Source: CAVRQM01 sp963723455 (lineage in GTDB: Bacteria; Pseudomonadota; Alphaproteobacteria; Acetobacterales; Acetobacteraceae). From it: a DNA stretch of 64,000 bases. Made by a program: the position numbers and the translations under genes. Shown piece by piece: positions 26,392-34,709 of this stretch. Every line of letters starts with the position of its first letter. The first letter of the stretch is position 1. The notes under the pieces were generated by a model that was not told the origin of the DNA, did not search any database, and saw nothing but the letters and a program-made list of their open reading frames with translations. The stretch lies in NCBI GenBank assembly GCA_963723455.1, contig CAVRQM010000005.1:372001-436000 (forward strand). The letters run 5' to 3'.

Positions 26392-27522
26392 ATGACCCCA
26401 AAGATCGCCCGTTACCTGTCCGCGCAACAGCCGGCGACGCCGTGCCTGGTGCTGGACATCGATCGTGTCGCGGAGAACTTTTCCGCGCTGCGCCGGGCGT
26501 TGCCGCTCGCGCGCATCTACTATGCCGTGAAGGCCAACCCGGCGGCGCCGGTGCTGGAGCGGCTGGTCGCGCTCGGCAGCTGCTTCGACGCCGCCGGCAT
26601 CGAGGAGATCGAGGCCTGCCTGAGCGCCGGCGCCGATCCCGCGCGCGTCAGCTTCGGCAACACCATCAAGAAAGCCTCGGCAATCCGCCGCGCCCATGCG
26701 GCCGGCGTTGGCCTGTTCGCCTTCGATTCGGCCGAGGAGCTGGAGAAGATCGCCCGCGAGGCGCCGGGCGCGCGGGTGTATTGCCGCATCATGGTCGAGA
26801 ACGCCGGCGCCGACTGGCCGCTGTCGCGCAAGTTCGGCACCGACGCCGAGACCGCCTGCGCGCTGATGGCGCGGGCCGGCGCGCTGGGCCTGGACGCGTA
26901 TGGTCTGTCGTTCCACGTCGGCAGCCAGCAGACCGACACCGCCGCCTATGCCGCGGCGATCGGCCGCGTGGCGATGCTGTTCACCGACCTGCAGCGGGCC
27001 GGGGTCGATGTGCGGATGGTCAATCTGGGCGGCGGCTTCCCGGTGCAGTACCGCGACGCGGTGCCGGAGATCGGCGAGTTCGCGCAGGTCATCATGGGCG
27101 CCATGACCCGGCATTTCGGCAACGCCCTGCCGGAGATGCTGATCGAGCCGGGCCGCTTCGTGGTGGGCGACGCGGGCGTGGTCAGCAGCGAGGTGGTGCT
27201 GGTCAGCCGCCGCCGGGCCAGCGATCCGCTGCGTTGGGTGTATCTGGACATCGGTCGTTTCGGCGGGCTGGCGGAGACCGAGGGCGAGGCGATCCGCTAC
27301 CGTATCGCCACCCCGCATGACGGCGGGCAGACCGGGCCGGTGGCCGTGGCCGGGCCAACCTGCGACGGTGCGGACGTGCTATATGAGCGATCGAACTACC
27401 GGCTGCCGATGGCGCTGGCCAGCGGCGACCGGGTGATCCTGATGGCGACCGGCGCCTATGTCGCGACCTATGCCAGCCAGCGGTTCAACGGCTTCGCCCC
27501 GCTGGCCGAGCATTACGTCTGA
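26392..27522 (+). CDS. Type III-fold (alanine racemase-like) ornithine/lysine decarboxylase
   Basis: This 376-residue PLP enzyme belongs to the eukaryote-like ornithine decarboxylase group. The PLP lysine is in YYAVKANPAAPVLERL. LSFHVGSQQTD, NLGGGFPVQY and EPGRFVVGDAG bind cofactor phosphate and substrate. The substrate-site cysteine is in GPTCDGADVLYE. It would convert ornithine (possibly also lysine) to putrescine for polyamine synthesis. Start at ATG 26392 fits the family length. The long leader before it suggests post-transcriptional control. Bifunctional lysine/ornithine activity is common in this group and cannot be excluded. Confidence 0.92.
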   Translation: MTPKIARYLSAQQPATPCLVLDIDRVAENFSALRRALPLARIYYAVKANPAAPVLERLVALGSCFDAAGIEEIEACLSAGADPARVSFGNTIKKASAIRRAHAAGVGLFAFDSAEELEKIAREAPGARVYCRIMVENAGADWPLSRKFGTDAETACALMARAGALGLDAYGLSFHVGSQQTDTAAYAAAIGRVAMLFTDLQRAGVDVRMVNLGGGFPVQYRDAVPEIGEFAQVIMGAMTRHFGNALPEMLIEPGRFVVGDAGVVSSEVVLVSRRRASDPLRWVYLDIGRFGGLAETEGEAIRYRIATPHDGGQTGPVAVAGPTCDGADVLYERSNYRLPMALASGDRVILMATGAYVATYASQRFNGFAPLAEHYV

Positions 27523-27622
27523 GGCGCCTCGCGGCGATGGCGCGGCGTCGGAATTGCGCCTCCGGCGCCAAGTCTGACGCGCCGGGAGGGCCTGCGGCAA
27601 AAAGCCGGGCAGGAGGCAGCGC

Positions 27623-29368
27623 GTGGCACCGTCCGCAGCATCCGTCTCTGCCTCGCCCGTCGTGCCCCGCAATCTTTGGGCGGTCTCGCCGTTGACGGTG
27701 GCTCTACTGCTCGGGGTGCTGATCCTATGGGGCATCGCCGAGGCGCTGTTCGTGTTCGTGCGCTGCCCGCCGCCGCTCGTCACGGCGAACGCGGACGTTC
27801 TGTACGGTTTCGGCACCGCCGCGATCATCCTGTTCCTGTGCGCCCGGCACGGCGCCACGCCCGGCGCGGGCTGGCGGGCAAGCGCGTGTCCTGCCTGGGC
27901 GGCTCCGGCGCTGATCGTGGGCGCGTTTGGCGTCACGCTCTTGCTGGCGCAGTTCGCCATGGAGGCGATCCCCAATTCAGGGGACGAATACGGCTACACC
28001 TATCTTGCCGATACGCTGCTGCACGGGCGGCTTTGGAACCCGCCCCGGCCGGCGGCGCTGCACGACGTCCTGGAGACGATGTATATTGTTGATCGCGACG
28101 GCCGGCGGCTGTCGCAGTATGCGCCCGGCTGGCCCGCCCTGCTCGCCGGCTTCCTGGCGATCGGCCTGCCGCAGCTCGCCAACCCGGTGGTCGGGCTGTG
28201 CGCTTCGGGCCTGCTCTGGCTGGCATTGCGACAACTCGGGGTGGGGCGTGCGGCGTGCTTCGCCGCCCTGCTGCTCGGCGCGGCAGCGCCGTTCTGGCTA
28301 TTCAACGCCGCGTCGTTCTTCAGCCACTCGCTGACCGGCGCCTGCCTGTTGGCGATCATCTGGCTGGATCTGCGCGATGGACGGCGCCCGTCCGCATACA
28401 ACCGCGCGGGCATCGGGGTCGCCTTCTCCGTCCTGCTGGCGACCCGGTACGAGGATTTCGCCATCGCCTTTGCGTTGTTCGCGCTGGATGGGCTGATCCG
28501 CCGCGGCTGGCGCCTCGTGCCCTGGGCGGCGCCGGCCGCGTTGGCGGGCGCTCCGCTGGCGGCGGCGCTGCTGTTCTATAACTGGCGCATCACCGGCAAC
28601 CCGTTCGAGACGTCGCTGGCCTGGGCCTCTCCGCAGATCGGTTTCGGCTTGCATGCCGTCGGCGTGGATGGCCCGCACTCGGCGCTGCGCGGCGTGTCGC
28701 ATTCGGTCTGGTGGGCGCTGGACTGGCAGAACTTCGCCTCTGCCCTGATCCTGCCGCTGTATTGCATCGCCGCGTACCGGCGGCTTGCGGCGCGCCGGCT
28801 GCGCTGGTTCGACCTGGTGCTGCCGTCACTGGTCGTGTTCTTCTTCTTCTTCCCCGATAGCGGCGGATACCAGTATGGCCCGCGCTACTGGTATTTCGGT
28901 TTTGCCGCCATGCCGGTCACGGTGGCGGCCGGACTGACCGGCCCGGACGGGCTGTGGCGGGTGCGCCAGGTCGCTCTCGATCCGATGCGGCTCGCACTGG
29001 CGCAGCTGGCGGCGTTTGCGGGATTCAGCCTCGGCCTGGCGCTGCTCTGCCACCTGCGGGCCGAGACCCGCATGCTGCCCCTGCGCATCGCCGCGACCGT
29101 CCCGCCTCCGGCCCTCGTCCTGCTGCGCGACGGGGAGCTGCGGTACTCGTCGGTGCAGCTGACGGCGGACCCGTTCCTGGCCAGCGACCTGAGCCGCAAC
29201 GGCTTGCGGCGCGAGCTGCCGCCGGTGGCGATCGGCATCGATCTGGGGCCGGCGCGCACGCGGCTGCTATGCCGCCAGATGCCCGATCGGCACATCTACC
29301 GTCTGGAGTTTGAAGGCGCTCCGTCGGTCGCTCGCCTGCAGCCGGCTTGCCCGCCGCCCGCGGGCTGA
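27623..29368 (+). CDS. GT39-like polytopic membrane glycosyltransferase-type protein
   Basis: This 581-residue integral membrane protein has about eleven hydrophobic segments and an early loop with NSGDEYGYTYLADTLLHGRL. The acidic pair in that loop resembles the catalytic loop of ArnT/PMT-type (GT39/GT83) lipid-linked sugar transferases. A soluble C-terminal domain follows the last membrane segment at about residue 470. It starts at a GTG at 27623 with an AGGAGG site 6 bp upstream. It would act at the inner membrane on a periplasm-facing acceptor. The donor and acceptor are unknown. It converges on murJ with a 3-bp gap. Confidence 0.65.
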   Translation: MAPSAASVSASPVVPRNLWAVSPLTVALLLGVLILWGIAEALFVFVRCPPPLVTANADVLYGFGTAAIILFLCARHGATPGAGWRASACPAWAAPALIVGAFGVTLLLAQFAMEAIPNSGDEYGYTYLADTLLHGRLWNPPRPAALHDVLETMYIVDRDGRRLSQYAPGWPALLAGFLAIGLPQLANPVVGLCASGLLWLALRQLGVGRAACFAALLLGAAAPFWLFNAASFFSHSLTGACLLAIIWLDLRDGRRPSAYNRAGIGVAFSVLLATRYEDFAIAFALFALDGLIRRGWRLVPWAAPAALAGAPLAAALLFYNWRITGNPFETSLAWASPQIGFGLHAVGVDGPHSALRGVSHSVWWALDWQNFASALILPLYCIAAYRRLAARRLRWFDLVLPSLVVFFFFFPDSGGYQYGPRYWYFGFAAMPVTVAAGLTGPDGLWRVRQVALDPMRLALAQLAAFAGFSLGLALLCHLRAETRMLPLRIAATVPPPALVLLRDGELRYSSVQLTADPFLASDLSRNGLRRELPPVAIGIDLGPARTRLLCRQMPDRHIYRLEFEGAPSVARLQPACPPPAG

Positions 29369-29371
29369 GGG

Positions 29372-30931
29372 TCAGCGCGAGCCGGCGGCCATGACGGGCC
29401 TGCGCCGCAGCCGCGCCAGCAGCGTGCCGGCGTCGAACGCGCCCAATGCCAGACCGGCGACGCCGTAGATCGCGCCGCCGCCGCCGACCAGCGCGGCGAG
29501 CGCCAGCCAGCGCAGGCCGGGACGGACGAAAAACGGTTGCAGCGGCGCGCCGATCGCCCACAGCGCCAGCCCCATCGCCGCGCCCGCCAGCAGCATGCGC
29601 GGCACCCGGGCGCGCAGCGCCGTGTCGGCGGCGAAGTGGCCGCGTCGCGCCAGGATCAGCGTCAGGCCGGCCACGTTCACCCAGGCCGCCACCGAGGAGG
29701 CGAGCGGCGGCCCCAAGTGCTGCAGCGGGCGCATGAACAGCAGGTTCAGCGCCAGGTTCAGCACCACGCAGCCGGTCCCAAGCTTGACCGGGGTCGCCGT
29801 GTCGCCGCGCGCGAAGAAGCCGTTGATCAGCACCTTGACCAGCACGAAGGCCGGCAGCCCGGTAGCGTAGGCCTGCAGCGCCTGGCCGGAGAACAGCACC
29901 GAATGGGCGTCGAATGCGCCACGGCCGAACAGCGCGGCGATGATCTCCGGCCCGGACACCAGCAGCGCGATTGCCGCCGGCAGTGTCAGCATCAGCGCGT
30001 ATTCCAGCGCCCGGTTCATCGTGCCGATCGCCACGCCGGGCGCGTCGGAAAAGACCTGCCGTGACAAGGTGGGCAGCAGGGCGGTGCCGACCGCCGCCCC
30101 GATGGTGCCCAGCGGCAGCTGGTTCACCCGGTCGGCATAGTACAGCACCGACACCGTCCCGGCCGGCAGCAGGCTGCCGATGATGACATCGACCGACAGG
30201 TTGAGCTGCGTCACCCCCGCCCCCAGCAGCCCCGGCGCCATCCGCCGCAGCAGCCGGCGCATGGCAGGCGTCAGGCGCGGCCGCGGTAGACGCAGGCGCA
30301 TGCCGGCGCGGCGCACCGCCCAGACCAGCAGCGCGAGCTGCAGCACGCCCGAGGCGCTGACTCCCCAGGCCAGCGCATGCCCGGCCGTCGGCAGCACATG
30401 CAGCAGCCCCAGCATGAAGCCGATCGAGGTGAGGTTGTACACCACGGGCGCCGCGGCCGCGGCGGCGTAGCGGTCCAGCCCGTTCAGCACGCCCGACAGC
30501 AGCGCCGCGAGGCAGATCAGCGGCATGTATGGAAAGGTGATGCGGCTCAACGTCACCGCCAGCGCGAACTTGGCCGGGTCCGCCGAGAAGCCCGGCGCCA
30601 GCACCGCCATCAGCTGCGGCATGAAGATCTCGGCCAGCACGGACAGCCCGACCAGCCAGAACGCCAGCACCGAAGCGGCCTGCCCGGCGAAATCCTGCGC
30701 GGCGACGCGGCCCTCGGTAGCCAGCAGGCCGGAGAAGGACGGGATGAAGGCGGCATTGAACGCGCCCTCGCCGAACAGGCGGCGGAACAGGTTGGGCAGC
30801 CGGTTGGCGACGAAGAAGGCGTCGGCAACCGGCCCCGCGCCCAGCCACGCGGCGATCAGGATGTCGCGCAGGAAGCCCAGCACGCGGCTGACCATCGTCC
30901 AGCCGCCGACCGTCAGAATGCCGCGCATCAT
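29372..30931 (-). CDS. murJ: Lipid II flippase MurJ (MviN)
   Basis: This 519-residue, roughly 14-segment membrane protein is the MATE-like MurJ/MviN family flippase that moves lipid II across the inner membrane for peptidoglycan synthesis. Landmarks are SRVLGFLRDILIAAWLGAGP, ANRLPNLFRRLFGEGAFNAA and FIPSFS at the N-terminus. The later GAVGTALLPTLSRQVF and VLINGFFARGDTATPVKLG segments are also typical. The ATG at 30929-30931 overlaps the rlmJ stop by 4 bp. It is the last gene of the tsaD-rlmJ-murJ unit. Confidence 0.95.
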   Translation of the reverse strand: MMRGILTVGGWTMVSRVLGFLRDILIAAWLGAGPVADAFFVANRLPNLFRRLFGEGAFNAAFIPSFSGLLATEGRVAAQDFAGQAASVLAFWLVGLSVLAEIFMPQLMAVLAPGFSADPAKFALAVTLSRITFPYMPLICLAALLSGVLNGLDRYAAAAAAPVVYNLTSIGFMLGLLHVLPTAGHALAWGVSASGVLQLALLVWAVRRAGMRLRLPRPRLTPAMRRLLRRMAPGLLGAGVTQLNLSVDVIIGSLLPAGTVSVLYYADRVNQLPLGTIGAAVGTALLPTLSRQVFSDAPGVAIGTMNRALEYALMLTLPAAIALLVSGPEIIAALFGRGAFDAHSVLFSGQALQAYATGLPAFVLVKVLINGFFARGDTATPVKLGTGCVVLNLALNLLFMRPLQHLGPPLASSVAAWVNVAGLTLILARRGHFAADTALRARVPRMLLAGAAMGLALWAIGAPLQPFFVRPGLRWLALAALVGGGGAIYGVAGLALGAFDAGTLLARLRRRPVMAAGSR

Positions 30932-31758
30932 GCCGGCCGCTCCCCGACCAGCCGCAGCAGCGCGGTGCCGGCGCCGGCCTCGCCATCGCCCAGCCGATCG
31001 AGCAGGGCGGCGAGGATGGCCGGCGCCTCGGTCTCAAACAGGTATGGCGGAGACGCAACCAGCATGCCGCAGCCGTTCAGTCGCTCCGGGTCGAGCGGCT
31101 CGCGCAGGTACAGCTCGGCGGCAACGACATCGTGCAGCCCGGCTGCCTGCACCGCCGCATGAAAGGTGCGCACCGGGGCGCGGTGCTTGATCGGATACCA
31201 GGCCGCCAGCACGCCGTCGGGGAACCGGGTCTGCGCCAGACGCAATGCCTCCGCCACGCGGGAGAACTCGTGCGGCCGTTCATAGGGCGGGTCGATCAGC
31301 GCCAGTCCGCGCCGCTGCCCGCGCGGCGGCAGCAGCGCGCCGAGCGCCTCGTAGCCGTTGCGGTGATGCACCCCCACCTGCCGGTCGCCCTTGAACTGCT
31401 GGCGCAGGGCCGCCGCGTCCTCGGGGTGCAGCTCGCAGCATGCGAGGTGGTCGTCGTCGCGCAGCAGGGCGCGGGCGATGGCCGGGCTGCCCGGATACAG
31501 GCCGAGTCGCCGGACCAGCGCCACGTAGTCGGCCAGCTCCGGCGACGGCGCATCCAGCACGCGGGCGATGCCCTGCCGCCACTCGCCGGTGCGCGCGGCC
31601 GGGCCGGAGTCCAGGTCGTAGCGGCCAATGCCGGCATGGGTGTCGAGCACGAAGAAGGGCGCCGGCTTGCGCGCCAGCGCGCGCAACAGCCAGACCAGCA
31701 GGGCGTGCTTGAGGCAGTCGCCGACATTGCCGGCGTGGAAGGCGTGGCGGTAGTTCAC
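30928..31758 (-). CDS. rlmJ: 23S rRNA (adenine2030-N6)-methyltransferase RlmJ
   Basis: This 276-residue protein matches RlmJ, which methylates A2030 of 23S rRNA using SAM. It begins NYRHAFHAGNVGDCLKH, continues with FFVLDTHAGIGRYDL (SAM-binding region) and has the catalytic LALIDPPYERPHEF motif. The start is a GTG at 31756-31758 that overlaps the tsaD stop (GTGA). No ATG fits the conserved N-terminus. It is intact. Its position between tsaD and murJ with overlaps on both sides shows tight translational coupling. Confidence 0.92.
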   Translation of the reverse strand: MNYRHAFHAGNVGDCLKHALLVWLLRALARKPAPFFVLDTHAGIGRYDLDSGPAARTGEWRQGIARVLDAPSPELADYVALVRRLGLYPGSPAIARALLRDDDHLACCELHPEDAAALRQQFKGDRQVGVHHRNGYEALGALLPPRGQRRGLALIDPPYERPHEFSRVAEALRLAQTRFPDGVLAAWYPIKHRAPVRTFHAAVQAAGLHDVVAAELYLREPLDPERLNGCGMLVASPPYLFETEAPAILAALLDRLGDGEAGAGTALLRLVGERPA

Positions 31759-32823
31759 GCGGCGGACATCTCGGCCAACGGCCAGCGCGGGCGCGGCGCG
31801 TGGTCGAGCGGGTCGGCGAGGCCGAGCCGCAGCCGCTCGATGCCGGCCCAGGCCACCATCACCGCATTGTCGGTGCACAGCCGGGGCGGCGGTGCGACCA
31901 GGCGGAAGCCGCAGCCGGCCGCGGCCTTTTCCAGGGCGGCGCGGATGGCGGCGTTGGCGGCCACCCCGCCGGCGACCACCAGCAGCCGGCCGGCGTGCCG
32001 CGCCGCGAAGCCGGCCATCGCATGCGCCGCGCGGTCGGCCAGCACCGCCGTCACCGCCGCCTGGAACGACGCCGCCAGAATCCGCCGCCATCGGCGCCGG
32101 CAGCGGGCCGGGCGGGCAGGCCTCGACCAGGCGCGCCACGGCGGTCTTCAGGCCGGAGAAGCTGAAATCGCAGCCCGCACGCCCGAGCAGCGGCCGCGGC
32201 AGGTCGTAGCGCCGCGGGTCGCCGTCGCGCGCCAGCCGCTCCAGCGCGGGGCCGCCGGGCCAGCCCAGGCCGAGCAGCTTGGCAACCTTGTCGAACGCCT
32301 CGCCCACCGCGTCGTCGATGGTGCCGCCCAGCCGCTCGTAGCGCCCGACGCCCAGCACCGCGACGCATTGGCAGTGGCCGCCGGACAGCAGCAGCAGCAG
32401 ATAGGGGAACGGCGCGCCGCCCGCGACCAGGCCCGGCAGGCGCGCGGTCAGCGCGTGCGCCTCGAGATGGTTGACCGCGACGAACGGCAGAGAGTGGGCC
32501 AGGGCGACGCCCTTGGCGAAACCGCTGCCGACGATCAGGCCGCCGATCAGGCCCGGGCCGCTGCTGGCGGCCACGCCGCCCAGCGCGGCCCAACCGACGC
32601 CGGCGCGGAGCATCACCTCGGCCGCCATGTCCGGCAGGCTCGCAAGATGCGCCCGCGCGGCGATCTCTGGCACAACGCCGCCATAGGCGGCGTGCCCGGC
32701 CTGGCTGGCGACCGCCTCGGCCAGCACTCGCCCGTCCGCCGCCAGCACCGCGGCGGCGGTGTCGTCGCACGAGGTCTCGATTCCCAGAAGCGGGCCGGGC
32801 AGCGGGCCGGTCAGGTCCGGCAT
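31755..32823 (-). pseudogene. tsaD: tRNA threonylcarbamoyltransferase TsaD, frame broken by one base
   Basis: TsaD (Gcp/YgjD) transfers the threonylcarbamoyl group to A37 of ANN-decoding tRNAs. The 5' frame from ATG 32821-32823 gives LLGIETSCDDTAAAVLA, VVPEIAARAHL, SSGPGLIGGLIVG, the metal site NHLEAHALTARL and LLLLLSGGHCQC. It runs to PAPMAAD near 32080. The 3' part in another frame continues LAASFQAAVTAVLADRAAHA, VAGGVAANAAIRAAL and DNAVMVAWAG. The join needs one base removed in the AA at about 32079-32080. Both halves are otherwise well kept. Since tsaD is nearly always essential, a sequencing error is more likely than real loss. Confidence 0.85.
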
Positions 32824-32868
32824 CGGGTCCCCCTGTTCACCATCCTGCCCGGGTTCTAGGACAGCCGG

Positions 32869-33600
32869 ATGCCGGCCGCACCCCCCGCGCCACGCGCCCG
32901 AGCCCGGCAGGTGCTGGTGACCCGCCCGGATGCCGAGGCGCGGGAGACGGCGGCGCGGCTGGAGCAGCTCGGCTGGCGGCCGGTGCTGGCGCCCTGCATC
33001 CGCATCGTCCCCCGGCTGATGCGGCTCGATGCCGAGTGGCGGCCGCAGGCGGTGCTGGTGACCAGCGGCAACGCGGTCGCCGCGCTGCCCGATCGCCTGC
33101 ACGGGGCGCCGCTGCTGGCGGTGGGCGACGCCACCGCGACGCGGGCGCGCGCCGCCGGGTTTGTGCGGGTCAGCAGCGCCGGGCGCGATGCCGCCGCCCT
33201 GGCCGCATTGGTCGGGCTGAGTTGCGCGCCGGGCGGCGGGCCGCTGCTGCTGGCTGCGGGCGAGGGGCAGGGCGCCGCGCTGATGCAGGAGTTGCGTGCG
33301 CGCGGCTTTCGCGTGCTGCGCCGGGTCGCCTATGCGGCGCGACCGGTGCGCGGCCTGTCGGCGGCGGCGCGGGCGGCGCTGAGCGGGGGCGGCGTCGCCG
33401 CGGCGCTGTTCTTTTCCCCGGCCAGCGCGGAGGCATTTGCCGTGGCGCTGCGCCGTGCCGGAGCGGCCGAACTGCTGCATCCGGTGACCGCCGCGGCGAT
33501 CTCGCCGGCCACCGCCGCCGTGCTAACCCCCTTGCCGTGGCGCGACATCCGTGTTGCATCCAGGCCGAACCAGGACGAGCTGCTGGCATGTCTGACATGA
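32869..33600 (+). CDS. hemD: Uroporphyrinogen-III synthase HemD
   Basis: This 243-residue protein has the loose HemD fold. It starts RARQVLVTRPDAEARETAAR, then VLVTSGNAVAALP and LLAVGDATATRARAAGF. The centre has LLLAAGEGQGAALMQELRARG and the end has ALFFSPASAEAFA and AAAISPATAAVL. It would cyclise hydroxymethylbilane to uroporphyrinogen III in haem and corrin synthesis. It is divergent from tsaD across only 45 bp (32824-32868), which must hold both promoters. hemC, its frequent partner in alphaproteobacteria, is not next to it. Its stop overlaps the mitofilin-like gene. Confidence 0.87.
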   Translation: MPAAPPAPRARARQVLVTRPDAEARETAARLEQLGWRPVLAPCIRIVPRLMRLDAEWRPQAVLVTSGNAVAALPDRLHGAPLLAVGDATATRARAAGFVRVSSAGRDAAALAALVGLSCAPGGGPLLLAAGEGQGAALMQELRARGFRVLRRVAYAARPVRGLSAAARAALSGGGVAAALFFSPASAEAFAVALRRAGAAELLHPVTAAAISPATAAVLTPLPWRDIRVASRPNQDELLACLT

Positions 33601-34709
33601 ATGAGCCGGGCGAGCCGCCCGGCGCCGTGACGCCTGTGCCCGCTGCGGAGCCGCGCGCGCCGGCCGCCGAACCGGTGGACCCGCCGACCGCTCCGGCATC
33701 CTGGGCGCGCGCCGAACCGGAGCGGCGCAGCGCGGTCCCGGTGCTGACGGCACTGGGTATGCTGGTGCTGCTGGTCGGGCTGGTCTGGGTGTGGCGGCAG
33801 GACGTCGGCGTGCAGCAGCGGCTGGAGGCGGTCGAAGCGGCGGCGCGCGGCGCGCCGAGCGTCGATCCGGCGCAGATCGCGGCATTGCAGAGCGGCCAGG
33901 ACGCCTTGCGCAAGGAACTGGCCAGCCTGGCGGCCCGGCCGGCGCCGAAGCCGGTTGATCTGGGTCCGATCGAGCAGCGTTTGACCGCCATTGAGCAGCG
34001 TCCGACGCCGAAGCCCGCGGATCTGGGTCCGATCGAGCAGCGCCTGAGCGCCCTGGAGCAACGTCCCGCGCCGCCGCCGCCGCCGGATCTGAAACCGCTG
34101 GAGGCGCGCGTCGCCGCGCTGGAGAACAAGCCGGCGGTCAAGCCCGAGGATCCGGCGCTGGACGCGAAGATCGCGAGCCTGAGCGCCGCGCAGAAGACCA
34201 CCCAGCAGCAGGCCGAGGCCGCCGCCGCCGCCGCCGGCGAGTCGGCGGCGCGGGCGCAGCGCCTGGCCCGGGTGCAGCAGGCCGAGGCGGCGTTGCGGGC
34301 CGGCAAGCCGCTCGGCGCGCTGCCCGACGCGCCGCCGGCGCTGGCGCGCTTCGCCACGGTCGCGCCGCCCACCGAGGCGTCGCTGCGCCTGTCCTTCCCG
34401 CAGGCGGCGAAGGCCGCCGCCGCCGCCAGCCAGCCCTCCACCAAGGATTTGTCGTTCGCGCAGCGGATGTGGCAGCGGGCGCAGACCCTGGTGACGGTGC
34501 GCGAGGGCGACCGGGTGGTGGTCGGCGCGCCCGCCTCGGCGACGCTGGCGGCGGCGCGGGCGCGGCTTGATGCCGGCGACCTGGCCGGCGCGGTGGCGGC
34601 ATTGGACCGGCTGGACCCGGCCGCCGCCCGGGCGATGGCGCCGTGGCGCGAGCAGGCGCAGGCGCTGCTGGACGCGCGCGCGGCGCTGGCCGCAGCGGCG
34701 GCCGGCTGA
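33588..34709 (+). CDS. Mitofilin-like inner-membrane protein next to hemD
   Basis: This 373-residue protein fits the alphaproteobacterial mitofilin/Mic60-like family that sits between hemD and hemY. It has a proline-rich cytoplasmic N-terminus, one membrane segment (VLTALGMLVLLVGLVWVW, about 47-64), a coiled-coil and repeat region (about 75-215), and a conserved C-terminal domain (TKDLSFAQRMWQRAQTLVTV). Two starts fit: ATG 33588 or ATG 33597, the latter in ATGA overlap with the hemD stop. It probably shapes or organises the inner membrane or scaffolds haem enzymes. Its stop shares a base with the hemY-like start. Confidence 0.8.
   Translation: MSDMNEPGEPPGAVTPVPAAEPRAPAAEPVDPPTAPASWARAEPERRSAVPVLTALGMLVLLVGLVWVWRQDVGVQQRLEAVEAAARGAPSVDPAQIAALQSGQDALRKELASLAARPAPKPVDLGPIEQRLTAIEQRPTPKPADLGPIEQRLSALEQRPAPPPPPDLKPLEARVAALENKPAVKPEDPALDAKIASLSAAQKTTQQQAEAAAAAAGESAARAQRLARVQQAEAALRAGKPLGALPDAPPALARFATVAPPTEASLRLSFPQAAKAAAAASQPSTKDLSFAQRMWQRAQTLVTVREGDRVVVGAPASATLAAARARLDAGDLAGAVAALDRLDPAAARAMAPWREQAQALLDARAALAAAAAG
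33950..34135 (+). repeat. Coding repeat in the mitofilin-like coiled coil
   Basis: Two near-identical copies of about 66 bp encode KPVDLGPIEQRLTAIEQRP and KPADLGPIEQRLSALEQRP. A third diverged copy reads DLKPLEARVAALENKP. The shared DNA words are GATCTGGGTCCGATCGAGCA and GAGCAACGTCC-like endings. The repeats extend the predicted coiled coil and may vary in number between strains. Confidence 0.7.

Noticed and set aside
26147..26395. 82-codon ORF ending in ATGA overlap with the ornithine decarboxylase start
   Set aside because: The overlap is suggestive, but the peptide has no conserved look, and the stretch fits a structured RNA leader better. It is kept only as context for the leader finding.
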